Shown here: positions 1 to 5,582 of the stretch, piece after piece
Layout: each line of letters opens with the position of its first letter
Numbering within the stretch: the first letter of the stretch is position 1
Assembly: GCA_023445705.1 (NCBI GenBank)
Contig: JAEXKM010000322.1
Span: 1-17,664, forward strand
Source: Pseudomonadota bacterium
GTDB taxonomy: Bacteria; Pseudomonadota; Alphaproteobacteria; Caulobacterales; Caulobacteraceae
Direction: 5' to 3'
DNA length: 17,664 nucleotides
Notes under the pieces: generated by a model
What the model was told of the DNA's origin: nothing
Databases searched by the model: none
What the model saw: the letters and a program-made list of their open reading frames with translations, nothing else
Program-made: the position numbers and the translations under genes

Positions 1-363
1 CCCCATGACCCGCCCTGGGCCGCGCAATGGCCGGGATTCGTCCGCCGCTGGGTCGAACGGATGGGTGGCGTCTACGACCGGCCCGCATTCGCGGCCGAGG
101 GCAATGCCTATCGGAGCTGGCTCGACATCGGAGGCGACGAGTTCATCACTTCGACCGTACGGCAGTCCGTTGCTGATTTCATCGAGGGCGAGCATTCGCG
201 CGGAACCTGGACGCGTCGAAAGATGGGCTCCGAGCGCGCCGCAGCCTTCGACGCCGAATTGGCCGAACTCCTGGCGCCGCACGCCCAGGGCGGCTGGCTG
301 ACCTTCGAGGTGCGGACTCGCCTCACCCACGGCCGTCTCACCGCCGAGCGGCGAGGCGCCTGA
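1..363 (+). CDS. Class I SAM-dependent methyltransferase, C-terminal fragment
   Basis: The frame is open from the first base to a TGA at 361-363, leaving about 120 residues of a protein whose N-terminus lies outside the window. The glycine-rich SAM-binding motif is therefore not visible. What remains resembles the C-terminal half of type-11-like SAM methyltransferases. The clues are FVRRWVERMGG near the start, a middle segment SRGTWTRRKMGSERAAAFDAE, and an ending LTFEVRTRLTHGRL, where a final beta-strand pair is common in these enzymes. The substrate cannot be inferred. An internal ATG at 61 is not needed as a start because the reading continues upstream with similar composition. The gene ends 44 bases before tRNA-Leu on the same strand. 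The family call is by resemblance only and is moderately sure. Confidence 0.55.
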   Translation, partial: PHDPPWAAQWPGFVRRWVERMGGVYDRPAFAAEGNAYRSWLDIGGDEFITSTVRQSVADFIEGEHSRGTWTRRKMGSERAAAFDAELAELLAPHAQGGWLTFEVRTRLTHGRLTAERRGA

Positions 364-368
364 TCTGC

Positions 369-398
369 TTGCGATTCAAGGCGGTCTTCACGTATGTG
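369..398 (+). promoter_or_regulatory. Possible promoter for tRNA-Leu
   Basis: TTGCGA at 369-374 and TATGTG at 393-398 are separated by 18 bases. This would start transcription at about 405, only a few bases before the mature 5' end of the tRNA at 408. The -35 box is fair and the -10 box is weak (TAT conserved). A GATTC (GANTC) site lies inside at 373-377. Read-through from the upstream methyltransferase gene is the alternative. Confidence 0.3.
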
Positions 399-407
399 AG
401 CCCCGAT

Positions 408-492
408 GCGGGTGTGGCGGAACTGGTAGACGCACTGGATTTAGGTTCCAGCGCCGCAAGGCGTGGAGGTTCGAGTCCTCTCGCCCGCACCA
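408..492 (+). tRNA. tRNA-Leu (anticodon UAG)
   Basis: This is an 85-base cloverleaf with the 3' CCA encoded at 490-492. The acceptor stem pairs GCGGGTG (408-414) with CGCCCGC (482-488), including one G-U pair. The anticodon stem CTGGA/TCCAG (435-439/447-451) encloses the loop TTTAGGT, giving the anticodon TAG at 442-444, which reads CUN leucine codons. A long variable arm (class II tRNA) and the T-arm sequence GGTTCGAGTCC follow, as expected for leucine tRNAs. The discriminator base is A489, the leucine identity base. No integrase or attachment-site duplicate is visible next to it. Confidence 0.97.
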
Positions 493-522
493 TCCTGCTT
501 CGCGCCGCGGCGCGTTGCAGGA
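493..522. terminator. Perfect-arm palindrome after tRNA-Leu, probable transcription barrier
   Basis: Starting on the base after the tRNA CCA, TCCTGC (493-498) pairs with GCAGGA (517-522). Inside, CGCGCCGCGGCGCG (501-514) is self-complementary, with one TT/TT mismatch between the two helices. There is no run of T on either side, so it is not a textbook intrinsic terminator. It sits between the tRNA and the converging LysE gene (stop at 539), where a two-way terminator or a processing hairpin for the tRNA 3' trailer would be expected. Confidence 0.5.
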
Positions 523-538
523 CGGCTTTCGAGCCAGG

Positions 539-1162
539 TTAGGCGTGCGCCCCGATCAGTTCGATCGCCACGGGGACAAGCGACAACACCAGCAGCCCCG
601 CCATGACCAGGTTGAAGGCGCGCAGCACGGCCGGGCGGTCGAGAAACCGGCGCAGGCCGACGCCAAAGCCGGTCCAGCTCGCCAGGCAAGGCAGGTTCAC
701 CGCTGTGAAAACAGCTGCGACCAGGAAGATGCTCAGCGCGTAGTTCTCGCGAGGCGCATAGGCCGTCACGCCGCCAAGCGCCATCGCCCAGGCCTTCGGG
801 TTCACCCACTGGAAGGCCGCCGCCTGCAGGAAGGTCTGCGGCCGCGAGCCGGCCTCTCCCAGGCCCAGGCTGTCGGAGGTGGCGATTTTCCAAGCCAGCC
901 AGAGCAGATAGCCGCCGCCCACCACCGCCAGGATGTCGTGCAGCGGCGGATAGGCCGCGAACAGCCCGCCGAGGCCAAGACCGGTGGCCATTACCAGCAG
1001 GAAGAATCCGCCGGACACGCCCAGCAGATGTGGAATCGTGGCGCGGAACCCGAAGTTGGCCCCTGAGGCCATTAGCATCGTGTTGTTCGGACCCGGGGTG
1101 ATCGAGGACACGAAAGCGAACAGCGTCAGCGCCGCCAGCAATTCGGGCGTGAACGAGAACAT
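539..1162 (-). CDS. LysE/RhtB-family amino-acid exporter
   Basis: This is an inner-membrane exporter of the LysE/RhtB family, which moves amino acids or related metabolites out of the cell; the substrate cannot be told from sequence. The protein is 207 residues, normal for the family, and almost entirely hydrophobic with about six membrane segments. The family signature near the N-terminus is clear: SSITPGPNNTMLMASG (residues 19-34) with PGPN at 23-26, followed by GANFGFR and HLLGVSGG. The start at 1162 is chosen because GGAG lies six bases upstream. Longer versions starting at 1174 or 1210 have poorer ribosome sites and would run into the terminator hairpin. The gene follows the terminator at 1211-1236 on the same strand, so it needs either read-through or its own start; see the leader-like region described separately. 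Confidence 0.88.
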   Translation of the reverse strand: MFSFTPELLAALTLFAFVSSITPGPNNTMLMASGANFGFRATIPHLLGVSGGFFLLVMATGLGLGGLFAAYPPLHDILAVVGGGYLLWLAWKIATSDSLGLGEAGSRPQTFLQAAAFQWVNPKAWAMALGGVTAYAPRENYALSIFLVAAVFTAVNLPCLASWTGFGVGLRRFLDRPAVLRAFNLVMAGLLVLSLVPVAIELIGAHA

Positions 1163-1210
1163 GGAAGGCTCCATCTGGTCCCGCGACGCTGGGGCTTGCC
1201 GGAAAAGCAA

Positions 1211-1236
1211 AACCCCTCCCGTCGCCGGGAGGGGTT
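1211..1236 (-). terminator. Intrinsic terminator between nnr and the LysE gene
   Basis: An 11-base-pair GC-rich stem (1211-1221 with 1226-1236) closes a four-base loop. Read on the minus strand, the stem is followed by TTGCTTTT. It lies about 160 bases past the nnr stop and 48 bases before the LysE start codon. It can end nnr transcription or act as the terminator arm of an attenuator for the exporter gene. Confidence 0.75.
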
Positions 1237-1250
1237 GTTGGCTGCTAGTC

Positions 1251-1269
1251 AGGCCCGTCGCTCGGGCCT
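1251..1269 (-). other. Stem-loop over the stop codon of the 31-codon ORF
   Basis: AGGCCCG (1251-1257) and CGGGCCT (1263-1269) form a perfect seven-pair stem with a five-base loop. Two bases of the stop codon at 1270-1268 fall within the stem. No T-run follows it on either strand, so by itself it is not an intrinsic terminator. Confidence 0.5.
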
Positions 1270-1363
1270 AGACGCCTCTCCCCTCCCGCGCGCCAATAGC
1301 AGCGGCGCCGGCGATTACGGCCGAGGCTGCAATTACTGCTGCGCGTTGAAGGATCGTGGTCAT
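1268..1363 (-). CDS. Possible 31-residue hydrophobic leader or small membrane peptide
   Basis: An ATG at 1363 opens a 31-codon frame ending in TAG. The peptide begins MTTILQRAAVIAASAV, continues IAGAAAIGA and ends REGRGV. It contains about ten alanines, four isoleucines and three valines, so residues 8-25 could span a membrane or serve as a signal-like helix. The ATG lies 32 bases past the nnr stop. No Shine-Dalgarno sequence lies at normal distance; the nearest purine run is 18 bases away. A weak promoter-like pair on the minus strand (TTGGCT at 1403-1398, 19 bases, GATACT at 1378-1373) would start RNA almost at the ATG, allowing leaderless initiation. It could be a regulatory leader peptide, a small membrane protein, or a chance frame. 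Confidence 0.35.
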   Translation of the reverse strand: MTTILQRAAVIAASAVIAGAAAIGAREGRGV

Positions 1364-1395
1364 CGACTGGCGAGTATCACGCTTCCCGCAGGCTG

Positions 1396-2847
1396 TCAGC
1401 CAAGCCGTCCGTCGTAGAGCCGCCTCAAGACGGCGGGCGCCAGACCGGGCAGATCCTCGGCGGTCAGCCCCGGCCCATGCAGCTCGGCTGCCTCGGCGTG
1501 GATCCAGGCCGCCGCGCAGGCCGCTTCGAAGCTTTCCATGCCCTGCGCGATCAGCGACCCGATGAACCCCGCCAGCACGTCGCCGGAGCCGGCCGTAGCC
1601 AACCAGGGCGACCCGTTGGTGTTCACGCAGGCGCGGCCGTCCGGCGCGGCGATCACCGTGTCCGCGCCCTTCAGCAGGACGATGGCGTCGGCGCGCTGCG
1701 CAGCCCGCCGGGCTGCGGTGATTCGCTCCGGCGCATCGCGTAGCACCCCGGGGAACAGGCGCTCGAACTCCCCTGGATGCGGCGTGAGCACGTCATCCAC
1801 ATCCAGCACCGAGAACAGCTCCTCTGGGTCGTCCCGGAACACGGTGATGGCGTCTGCGTCGATCACCAGGGCGGCGCCGGTGCGCGCCAAGGCGAGCACG
1901 TTGACCAGGGTGTTTTCGGTCACGCCCGCCGCCGGGCCGATGATCGCCGCGTCCACGTCGGCGGCCGCCTGCTCCAGCTCGGCCTCGGTGTCGAAGCCGC
2001 GAAGCATCACGGCCTCGAGATGGGCGGCATTCACCGACAAGGCCTCGGTCGGCGAGAGGACGGTCACCACGCCGGCGCCCAGTCTCAATCCCGCCCTGGC
2101 CGACAGCCGCGCCGCTCCGGTGTTCCAGGCCTCGCCCGAAATCACCACCAGGCGGCCTCTCGCATGCTTGTGGGTGTTGACCGCAGGCCAGGGAAAGTGT
2201 GCGAGCCAGGCGTCGGGCCCGTTCTCGATCAGCAGGCTAGGCGTATCGGCCAACCCTATGTCGGCGACAACGACCTCGCCACAGAGCTCGTGGCCGGGCT
2301 GCAGAACGTGGGCTGGCTTCTTGGCGTGAAAGGTCACCGTCAGGCCCGCGACCACGACCGGTCCCTCCGGCGCACCGGTGTCCCCGGGGAGGCCCGAAGG
2401 GACGTCGATCGCCACCACCGCGTCCGGCTGCGCGGCCAGAAGGTTGGCCAGCACGGCCGCCTCGCCAGTCAGCGGGCGGGCCAGGCCGGCGCCAAACATC
2501 GCGTCCACATAGAGCCTGGCTTCCAGCGGCGCGTCGAAAGGCGTGATCGGGCCGTCCCAGGTCGCCGCCGCGGCTTGGGCGTCGGCGGTCGCCGGCGCCG
2601 CCAGCGCCCGGACCTCCACCGGCCAGCCGCGCTCGGCCAGCAGGCGCGCCACCACATAGCCGTCACCGCCATTGTTGCCGGGGCCGCACAACACGCAGAC
2701 CGGCCGCGGAGAAAACCGCTCGGCGATCGTGTCAGCCACCGCCGTCCCGGCCCGTTCCATCAGCACCGTCCCGGGCGTCCCGGCGGCGATCGCCTCGCGA
2801 TCGGCCGCGCCGATTTCGGCGACAGTCAGCACCTTGCGCCCAACCAC
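1396..2847 (-). CDS. nnr: Bifunctional NAD(P)H-hydrate epimerase / ADP-dependent dehydratase
   Basis: This cytoplasmic repair enzyme restores NADH and NADPH damaged by hydration: the N-terminal domain interconverts R- and S-hydrates and the C-terminal domain dehydrates the S form using ADP. At 483 residues it has the usual two-domain length. The epimerase part (about 1-215) shows MERAG (30-34), GPGNNGGDGYVVARLL (55-70), DAMFGAG (115-121) and AIDVPSGL (146-153). The kinase-fold dehydratase part (about 225-483) shows GRLVVISG (231-238), TPHPGEFERL (355-364), LLKGADTVI and WLATAGSGDVLAG (415-427). The start is a GTG at 2847, with AGGAG six bases upstream. It is the last gene of a minus-strand set, 19 bases after the histidine phosphatase stop, and its transcript probably ends at the 1211-1236 terminator. 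Confidence 0.95.
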   Translation of the reverse strand: MVGRKVLTVAEIGAADREAIAAGTPGTVLMERAGTAVADTIAERFSPRPVCVLCGPGNNGGDGYVVARLLAERGWPVEVRALAAPATADAQAAAATWDGPITPFDAPLEARLYVDAMFGAGLARPLTGEAAVLANLLAAQPDAVVAIDVPSGLPGDTGAPEGPVVVAGLTVTFHAKKPAHVLQPGHELCGEVVVADIGLADTPSLLIENGPDAWLAHFPWPAVNTHKHARGRLVVISGEAWNTGAARLSARAGLRLGAGVVTVLSPTEALSVNAAHLEAVMLRGFDTEAELEQAAADVDAAIIGPAAGVTENTLVNVLALARTGAALVIDADAITVFRDDPEELFSVLDVDDVLTPHPGEFERLFPGVLRDAPERITAARRAAQRADAIVLLKGADTVIAAPDGRACVNTNGSPWLATAGSGDVLAGFIGSLIAQGMESFEAACAAAWIHAEAAELHGPGLTAEDLPGLAPAVLRRLYDGRLG

Positions 2848-2866
2848 GCGCAGCTCCTGGGGAAAG

Positions 2867-3436
2867 CTAAAGAACCTGAGTGGAGGCTTCGCGCCCTTGC
2901 TCCACCAAGGTCAAGCGCTCTCCGTCGGTCTCGAGCGTCGTGATCGACGCGTGATCGGGCCGGAACACCAGCACCCGCTCGTCCCCGGCCAGATGCGACA
3001 TCACCGCATTGATCGCTACATAGTGCGAGAACACGGCCGTATCGCCGCGGGCATGCAGGGATTTCACGACGTCACCGCGCCAGGCGTCGTAGTCGAGGTC
3101 ACCCTCAACGTCCTTCCAGAGGCCCTGGAAGACAGCCTTCAGCCAAGCCGGCCTCTGCTCGGCGCTCAGAGCCTTCGGGGTCGGGATTTCGCCGACGAAC
3201 GGGTCGATCTCCACCTCGACGCCCAGGGCTTCCGCCGTGGGGGCCGCGGTTTCGCGGCACCGGCGCAGGGGCGAGCTGACCACCCGCTTCGGGCGGTCAG
3301 CTTCAGGAAGCGACATCAGGTAGTCGCGCGCGGCGTTCGCCTGCGCCTTACCGGCGTCGTCCAACCCCGGATCCTCATCGGCCTCCCCCCAGACGGCTGC
3401 GGGCTTGCCATGGCGGATGAGGTAAAGTCGCGACAT
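2867..3436 (-). CDS. Histidine phosphatase (phosphoglycerate-mutase superfamily)
   Basis: This is a 189-residue cytoplasmic enzyme of the branch-1 histidine phosphatase superfamily, in which a histidine is transiently phosphorylated. The sequence starts MSRLYLIRHGKP, with the catalytic RHG at 8-10 (His9). It continues with SSPLRRCRETA (54-64, substrate-phosphate arginines), an acid at Glu83 in VGEIPTP, and the second catalytic histidine in VFSHYVAIN (His138). The fold and catalytic set look complete. The actual substrate is unknown, since the family ranges from sugar phosphates to nucleotides and phosphoproteins. The gene starts four bases after the thiolase-like gene stop and ends 19 bases before nnr, so the three genes are probably co-transcribed, although no shared pathway is obvious. 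Confidence 0.88.
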   Translation of the reverse strand: MSRLYLIRHGKPAAVWGEADEDPGLDDAGKAQANAARDYLMSLPEADRPKRVVSSPLRRCRETAAPTAEALGVEVEIDPFVGEIPTPKALSAEQRPAWLKAVFQGLWKDVEGDLDYDAWRGDVVKSLHARGDTAVFSHYVAINAVMSHLAGDERVLVFRPDHASITTLETDGERLTLVEQGREASTQVL

Positions 3437-3440
3437 CAGA

Positions 3441-4976
3441 TCAATCCGGTATGAATATGTTGCGGGCGCCGTCCTCTGAACGGCTCACGGTCCCCGTGCG
3501 TCCGATCGCTTCCCGGGCCTCCAGATCGGCCAGGGTCGCCTCGTCCGTGGGCGTATTGGCGACGAAACGCCGGCCCTCGGAATCACGTCCGACCACGATG
3601 CCCATCATGTACCCTTCGCGGCCGTGCACCACCGTATAGGTTTCGATTGTGGCCGATCCGTTTGGCTCTTCGATGACAGGCGGGTGCGGCAAGGCGTCGA
3701 TCTTCGCCTGCAGGACCTTGGGGTCCTCGCGTTCGAAGGCCCTCGGCGGCGGCTTGGTCGAATAGACGCCGGTCGACTGCTTGGTGAGGAACCAGCCGTT
3801 GGCCGTCACTAGGCCGTATGAACCCGGGTCTTCCCGCAGCCGCTGCATCATCACCGCGATGGAGTGCATGGCGTAGTTGTTCCCCGGCCCGCCCATGTAA
3901 GGCAGCCCCCCAGTGACGGTCAGCCCGCGCCGGTCATTCAGCGGCAGACCCAGTTCCTCGGCGCCGATCTCCACAGCCACCGGGAAGCAGGAATAGAGGT
4001 CGATGTGCCCGATGTCGCCCAGGCCGACCCCCGCCATGGCCAGCGCTCGCTCGCCGGTCAGCCGCATCGCGGGGCTCGAGTGGAAGTCCTGGCGATCGAG
4101 GGGATACCAGAGGTCGGACGCATCGGCGCAGCCGTGCAGGTAGACCAGCTTGTCCTCGGCGATCCCCAGTTCCCGAGCCTTCTTCAGGCTGGTCATCAGG
4201 ACGCCGGCCGATTGGTCCACGTCCATGATGGCGTTCAGGTACTTCGGATAGGGAAAGCCGATCATCCGGTTGCGATCATCGACGGTGACCAGTTCCTCGG
4301 CCGACCGCTCGATCGGGAACCAGGCGTAGGGGTTCTGGGCCGCGACCTTGGTGAACGGCGCAAACAGCTCGCCAAGGCGCTTCTGGTGATCGGCGATGGA
4401 CCGGCCGTCCCGCGCGCGCAGGGCGTTCTCGAACAGCGGATAGCAGTTGATCGGCCGGCCGAGCCCGTGCTTGGCCTCGTACGCGGTGACCCCCGGACGC
4501 GGATCGCCGACCCGATCAGGTTCGGGCAGGTCGTCGGCGTCGTCCCAGTTATCGAAGCCGAGCCCGTTCTTCAGCCGCTTGGTCGCCGATCCGAGGAACT
4601 CGCACCCGACGACCAGGGCGAACTCGTTCTCACCACGGGCGATGCGGTCGGCGACGATGTTCACCAGTTGCTGCGGGCTGTTGCCGCCCATGTGGGAATA
4701 AACGGCGTACTTGGGCGAGGCACCGATGCGCTTGGCGAGCGTAGCGGGAGGATTCGTCGAGTGCGGCACCATCCGCCCGCCGCCGGGCGCGTCGACCGTG
4801 AAGCCGACGACGGCCAGCCCATCGATCTCTTTGAGCCGTTCCACGGCAAGACCGGCGTTCTCTGCGGCGCTTTCCGCTGCAATCTTCAGCAATTCAGTCG
4901 GAGAAGGCGAAGCGCCGGCTTCGCCCCTGTACGTGAATTGGCCCGCGCCGATTAGAACTGGCGTCCTGTCGTCCAT
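3441..4976 (-). CDS. Thiolase-like protein (SCP2/TLP type) with extra C-terminal domain
   Basis: This is a 511-residue protein of the thiolase superfamily, usually annotated acetyl-CoA acetyltransferase. The fold is supported by RTPVLIGAGQFTYRG near the N-terminus, SAGVLMTSLKKARELG (256-271), DIGHIDLYSCFPVAVE (321-336) and GGPGNNYAMHSIA (363-374), where His371 matches the thiolase NxxxH histidine. The two catalytic cysteines are not seen: the nucleophile region reads YSHMGGNSPQ (93-102) and the C-terminal Cys-Gly motif region reads TANGWFLTKQ (391-400). About 80 residues after 430 form a small extra domain (TYTVVHGREGYMMGIVVG, then a short beta-rich tail), as in mycobacterial type-1 thiolase-like proteins. 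It may bind acyl-CoA without doing normal thiolysis. The start at 4976 has a GGAGGGAGAG ribosome site. It is first in the minus-strand operon and divergent from glnB. Confidence 0.82.
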   Translation of the reverse strand: MDDRTPVLIGAGQFTYRGEAGASPSPTELLKIAAESAAENAGLAVERLKEIDGLAVVGFTVDAPGGGRMVPHSTNPPATLAKRIGASPKYAVYSHMGGNSPQQLVNIVADRIARGENEFALVVGCEFLGSATKRLKNGLGFDNWDDADDLPEPDRVGDPRPGVTAYEAKHGLGRPINCYPLFENALRARDGRSIADHQKRLGELFAPFTKVAAQNPYAWFPIERSAEELVTVDDRNRMIGFPYPKYLNAIMDVDQSAGVLMTSLKKARELGIAEDKLVYLHGCADASDLWYPLDRQDFHSSPAMRLTGERALAMAGVGLGDIGHIDLYSCFPVAVEIGAEELGLPLNDRRGLTVTGGLPYMGGPGNNYAMHSIAVMMQRLREDPGSYGLVTANGWFLTKQSTGVYSTKPPPRAFEREDPKVLQAKIDALPHPPVIEEPNGSATIETYTVVHGREGYMMGIVVGRDSEGRRFVANTPTDEATLADLEAREAIGRTGTVSRSEDGARNIFIPD

Positions 4977-5049
4977 GCTTCTCTCCCTCCACAGCCAAGT
5001 CGGGCCCGCCGTGCGCGTCCAAACTCAGCCGAAAATGTCGATTCCCGCC

Positions 5050-5078
5050 CTGACCGTGTTGCGGGCGCCCGCTGATTA
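5050..5078 (+). promoter_or_regulatory. Weak Caulobacter-style promoter candidate upstream of glnB
   Basis: The 229-base gap between the divergent thiolase-like gene and glnB contains CTGACCG (5050-5056), then 14 bases including the perfect palindrome GCGGGCGCCCGC (5061-5072, which runs into the last element), then GCTGATTA (5071-5078). This loosely fits the Caulobacter housekeeping pattern TTGACGS / GCTANAWC. I found no sigma-54 GG/GC element and no convincing NtrC dyad here. The call is weak. Confidence 0.2.
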
Positions 5079-5205
5079 AAATCGAGGCATTCACATCATC
5101 GCACGATCCCGCGACGGAACCGCAAGCCCATGCCTCTTGTAGCGCTTGCCCGGAGCGTGCTCGTAGCCCCGGACCGCCTCGGCGGCGCACACGAGTGAGC
5201 TTGGT

Positions 5206-5544
5206 ATGAAAAAGATCGAAGCCATCATCAAACCGTTCAAACTGGACGAGGTGAAGGAAGCCCTTCAGGACCTCGGCGTCCAAGGCATGACGGTGATCGA
5301 GGCCAAGGGCTATGGCCGTCAAAAGGGCCACACCGAACTCTACCGCGGCGCTGAGTACGTCGTGGACTTCCTGCCCAAGATCAAAATCGAGGTGGTCGTG
5401 GCCGATGACCAACTCGAGGCTGCATTGGAAGCGATTGTCGGCGCCGCCCGCACGGGCCGCATCGGAGACGGCAAGATCTTTGTTTCGGAGATCACGGACG
5501 TGCTGCGAATCCGCACCGGAGAGACCGGCGCAGCGGCTGTCTGA
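5206..5544 (+). CDS. glnB: Nitrogen regulatory protein PII
   Basis: This is the 112-residue cytoplasmic signal protein that senses 2-oxoglutarate, ATP/ADP and, through uridylylation, glutamine, and relays nitrogen status to GlnE and NtrB. The sequence is a complete PII: it begins MKKIEAIIKPFKLDEVKEAL, has the T-loop GHTELYRGAEYVVDFLPK with the uridylylated Tyr51, and the signatures VVADDQLEAALEAI and GARTGRIGDGKIFV-like (read here as AARTGRIGDGKIFV). Length and ends match GlnB rather than a truncated form. The ribosome site is poor (GAGTGAG 7 bases or more before the ATG). glnA follows after 38 bases on the same strand, the typical alphaproteobacterial glnBA pair, supporting GlnB over GlnK, which normally accompanies amtB. 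Confidence 0.97.
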   Translation: MKKIEAIIKPFKLDEVKEALQDLGVQGMTVIEAKGYGRQKGHTELYRGAEYVVDFLPKIKIEVVVADDQLEAALEAIVGAARTGRIGDGKIFVSEITDVLRIRTGETGAAAV

Positions 5545-5582
5545 CACACGAGCATTTCGGACTTCTTCAAGGGGATACGACC

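Larger units (their letters stand above)
1211..1288 (-). promoter_or_regulatory. Candidate transcription attenuator upstream of the LysE gene
   Basis: On the minus-strand RNA three segments occur in order. A (1288-1280) is CGGGAGGGG, inside the end of a 31-codon ORF. B (1234-1226) is CCCCTCCCG. C (1221-1213) is CGGGAGGGG again. B:C is the core of the intrinsic terminator and A:B is an alternative nine-pair helix that would prevent it. A separate hairpin (1251-1269) lies between A and B and covers the ORF's stop codon. A ribosome finishing the short ORF would cover A and favour termination; an early stall would free A. This is a structural inference, and chance repetition in GC-rich DNA is the alternative. 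Confidence 0.35.

Noticed and set aside
408..522. tRNA-Leu as an integration site with a mobile element
   Set aside because: No integrase, no second copy of the tRNA 3' end in the window, and no composition shift; the flanking genes look native.
1777..2943. A 388-codon plus-strand frame opposite nnr
   Set aside because: It is rich in Arg, Gly and His with no recognisable domain, and is fully explained as the antisense of nnr.
4977..5205. Sigma-54 promoter or NtrC operator for glnBA
   Set aside because: Scanning the gap gave no TGGC-N-TTGC arrangement with correct GG/GC spacing and no TGCACC-type dyad. NtrC control may still exist but cannot be shown here.
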